From: Chloroflexaceae bacterium
GTDB lineage: Bacteria > Chloroflexota > Chloroflexia > Chloroflexales > Chloroflexaceae
Assembly: GCA_026417815.1 (NCBI GenBank)
Contig: JAOACN010000368.1
Coordinates: 1 to 7,833 of the forward strand
Length of the DNA: 7,833 nt
Direction: 5' to 3'
In this document: in pieces, positions 6,356 to 7,833 of the stretch
Layout: every line of letters begins with the position of its first letter
Numbering within the stretch: position 1 is the stretch's first letter
Position numbers and translations under genes: made by a program
The notes under the pieces: generated by a model
The model's database searches: none
Told to the model about the DNA's origin: nothing
Seen by the model: the letters and a program-made list of their open reading frames with translations, nothing else

Positions 6356-7690
6356 CTAGCGCTTCGCCGTCAGGGGGATCACCGGCCCGTGGCGGCCATC
6401 GCCGTGTCCATTGCCGTGCGGGTGGCGGCGGCTGGCGGCCACGATGGCCTCGAACTCCTCGGGGAACAGCGTCAGGGCGCTCTTGATCGGCATCACCGCG
6501 CTTTCGCCCAGCAGGCAGAAACAGTTCCCGGCCATCTGGTTGTAGATGCTGTGCAGGGTCGGAATATCCTCGGGCACGGCGTGGCCCTCTTCAGCGATGC
6601 GGTGCAGCACCCTGACCAGCCAGTGGGTGCCTTCGCGGCAGGGGGTGCACTTCCCGCAGGACTCGTGCTTGAAGAACTCGTCCATCTTGTAGGCCACGTG
6701 GGGGGCCTTCACCGTATCGTCGAGCACGATCACCGCGCCGGAGCCGAGCATCGAACCGGCGGCGGCGACGCTCTCGTAGTCGAGGGGCACGTCAAGGTGC
6801 TCGTGGGTCAGCCAGGGGGCCGAGGCTCCGCCGGGGATGATGATCTTCACCGGGCGGCCGCCGCGCATCCCGCCGCCGTATTCCGGGCTTTCGATCAACT
6901 CGCGCAGTGGCACGCCAAAGGGCAGTTCGTAGTTGCCGGGGCGGTTAACGTGGCCGGAGAGGGAAAAGCACTTTGTGCCAGGACTCTTCTCGGTCCCGTG
7001 ACTGCGGTACCAGGCGACGCCCTTCTCGACGATGCGGGGCACATTGGCGAGCGTCTCAACATTGTTAATGATCGTCGGCTTACCATACAAACCGGCCACG
7101 GCGGGAAAGGGCGGCTTGAGGCGCGGCTGGCCGATCTTGCCCTCCAGCGACTCCATCAGCGCCGTCTCCTCGCCGCAGATGTACGCGCCAGCGCCGCGGT
7201 GCACATAGATGTCCAGATCGAAACCCGTGCCGAGGATGTTCCGGCCCAGGAACCCGGCGCGGTAGGCCGCGGCGATGGCCCGTTCAAGGGTAATTGCCGC
7301 CGCGGCGAACTCGCCGCGCATATAAATGTAGGCCGTGTGGCACTCAATCGCATAGGCCGAAAGGGCCACGCCTTCAATCAATTGATGGGGATTACGGTCA
7401 ATAATTTGATGATTATTGAACGTGCCCGGCTCGGATTCATCACAATTACACAGCAAATAGCGCGGATAGACCCCTTTGGGCAGAAACCCCCACTTGATGC
7501 CGGTGGGGACCCCGGCCCCGCCGCGGCCCCGCAGTCCCGACTCCTTGACCATTGCCACGATGTCGGCAGGGTTCTTCTCCTTCAGCGCCATGCGATAGGC
7601 TTCCCAGCCCCCGTGGCGGCGGTACACCTCGAAGTCGTTGATCTCGGGAACATCGAGTTCCCGCATGATGATATGCTCGCTCAGGCCCAT
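6356..7690 (-). CDS. nuoF: NADH-quinone oxidoreductase subunit F (NADH/FMN-binding)
   Basis: This is the NADH-oxidising subunit at the tip of the peripheral arm: it takes hydride from NADH onto FMN and passes electrons to NuoE and NuoG. It has 444 residues, normal for the family. Motifs, numbered from the chosen start: GLRGRGGAG (52-60) and CNCDESEPGTF (81-91) for FMN and NADH binding, GAYICGEETALMESLEG (168-184), and cluster N3 ligands Cys345, 348, 351 (SCGKCTPC) with Cys392 (FCLLGE). The frame reaches a GTG at 7702, but that GTG sits inside an AAAGGTG ribosome-binding sequence, so ATG at 7690 is preferred; a third option is ATG at 7666. The C-terminus ends in an odd His/Gly-rich tail (HPHGNGHGDGRHG, 423-435). 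A patch near residues 77-124 uses A/T-ending codons unlike the rest. The stop codon abuts a nested hairpin. Confidence 0.96.
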   Translation of the reverse strand: MGLSEHIIMRELDVPEINDFEVYRRHGGWEAYRMALKEKNPADIVAMVKESGLRGRGGAGVPTGIKWGFLPKGVYPRYLLCNCDESEPGTFNNHQIIDRNPHQLIEGVALSAYAIECHTAYIYMRGEFAAAAITLERAIAAAYRAGFLGRNILGTGFDLDIYVHRGAGAYICGEETALMESLEGKIGQPRLKPPFPAVAGLYGKPTIINNVETLANVPRIVEKGVAWYRSHGTEKSPGTKCFSLSGHVNRPGNYELPFGVPLRELIESPEYGGGMRGGRPVKIIIPGGASAPWLTHEHLDVPLDYESVAAAGSMLGSGAVIVLDDTVKAPHVAYKMDEFFKHESCGKCTPCREGTHWLVRVLHRIAEEGHAVPEDIPTLHSIYNQMAGNCFCLLGESAVMPIKSALTLFPEEFEAIVAASRRHPHGNGHGDGRHGPVIPLTAKR

Positions 7691-7699
7691 AGCGCTGCT

Positions 7700-7706
7700 C
7701 ACCTTT
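7700..7706 (-). promoter_or_regulatory. Likely ribosome binding site of nuoF
   Basis: AAAGGTG on the transcript strand lies with its AGG 11 bases before ATG at 7690. The alternative GTG start at 7702 overlaps this sequence, leaving it no spacer. The spacing to 7690 is slightly long, so the start remains less certain than in the other genes. Confidence 0.5.
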
Positions 7707-7833
7707 CCAGGGCCGCATGCCGCGGCGAGATGACGTTTTCCTGGGAGGCGTCACCCGCCCGGACCCTTCCGGAAGTGGCTTCCGGGAAGGGCTGTACCAC
7801 AAAGGGATGGAATATAGATACACCGTTCCTGGG
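7703..7833 (-). other. Region upstream of nuoF, no recognisable gene
   Basis: These 131 bases should lie between nuoE and nuoF if the operon is complete. I find no recognisable NuoE C-terminus in any minus-strand frame. One frame is open from the edge to a TGA at 7701-7699, but its translation (Pro/Ser/Arg-rich) does not look like NuoE. The part nearest the edge (about 7793-7826) is AT-richer and contains TATCTATATT on the minus strand, which could be a -10 box; any -35 would be near or beyond the edge. It also holds the hairpin at 7764-7791. Confidence 0.5.
7764..7791 (-). repeat. 12-bp hairpin upstream of nuoF
   Basis: CCCTTCCGGAAG (7764-7775) pairs with CTTCCGGGAAGGG (7779-7791) across a three-base loop, with one bulged base at 7784. 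In the transcript it would lie about 75 bases before the nuoF start. It has the same build as the hairpins in the later gaps (GC-rich, three-base loop, no U-run). Confidence 0.75.

Noticed and set aside
7699..7833. Open minus-strand frame from the right edge to TGA at 7699-7701 as the end of nuoE
   Set aside because: The 44 codons give a Pro/Ser/Arg-rich peptide without NuoE features, and a second frame is equally open there, so open reading alone is not evidence.

Overview
The window is seven consecutive genes of a bacterial respiratory complex I (NADH:quinone oxidoreductase) operon, all read from the minus strand. In transcription order they are nuoF (7690-6356), nuoG (6260-3558), nuoH (3505-2207), nuoI (2002-1505), nuoJ (1373-837), nuoK (817-515) and the first 163 codons of nuoL (491 to the left edge). 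The order F-G-H-I-J-K-L is the canonical bacterial nuo order. By inference nuoE and earlier genes lie beyond the right edge, and the rest of nuoL plus nuoM and nuoN beyond the left edge. No plus-strand gene, RNA gene, CRISPR array or insertion sequence is supported.

The DNA is strongly GC-rich with mostly G/C-ending codons. The protein sequences (NuoI and NuoH especially, and the Thermus-like iron-sulfur layout of NuoG) together with the GC-rich palindromes between genes suggest a member of the Chloroflexota, probably a Roseiflexus/Chloroflexus relative. This is a judgement from remembered family resemblance, not from a search, and is moderate in confidence.

Functionally, NuoF binds NADH and FMN and carries cluster N3. 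NuoG carries N1b, N4, N5 and N7. NuoI carries N6a and N6b and hands electrons to the quinone site at the NuoH interface. NuoJ, NuoK and NuoL are membrane subunits of the proton-pumping arm. Every cluster ligand and key membrane glutamate that I checked is present, so the genes look intact. Nothing in the window looks like a new protein system.

The unusual material is in the gaps. The membrane cassette J-K-L is tightly packed (19 and 23 bases apart), while the gaps from nuoF to nuoJ are 52 to 204 bases long. Four of these longer gaps (upstream of nuoF, F/G, G/H, H/I) hold GC-rich hairpins, most with three-base loops. Where two of the hairpins are imperfect, the flaw becomes a G-U pair on the transcript strand. 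The F/G structure also carries a G-quadruplex motif overlapping the nuoF stop codon. The I/J gap instead holds an 8-bp tandem repeat that is complementary to sequence in front of nuoI. None of the structures has a following U-run, so they look more like mRNA processing, stability or REP-type repeats than intrinsic terminators.
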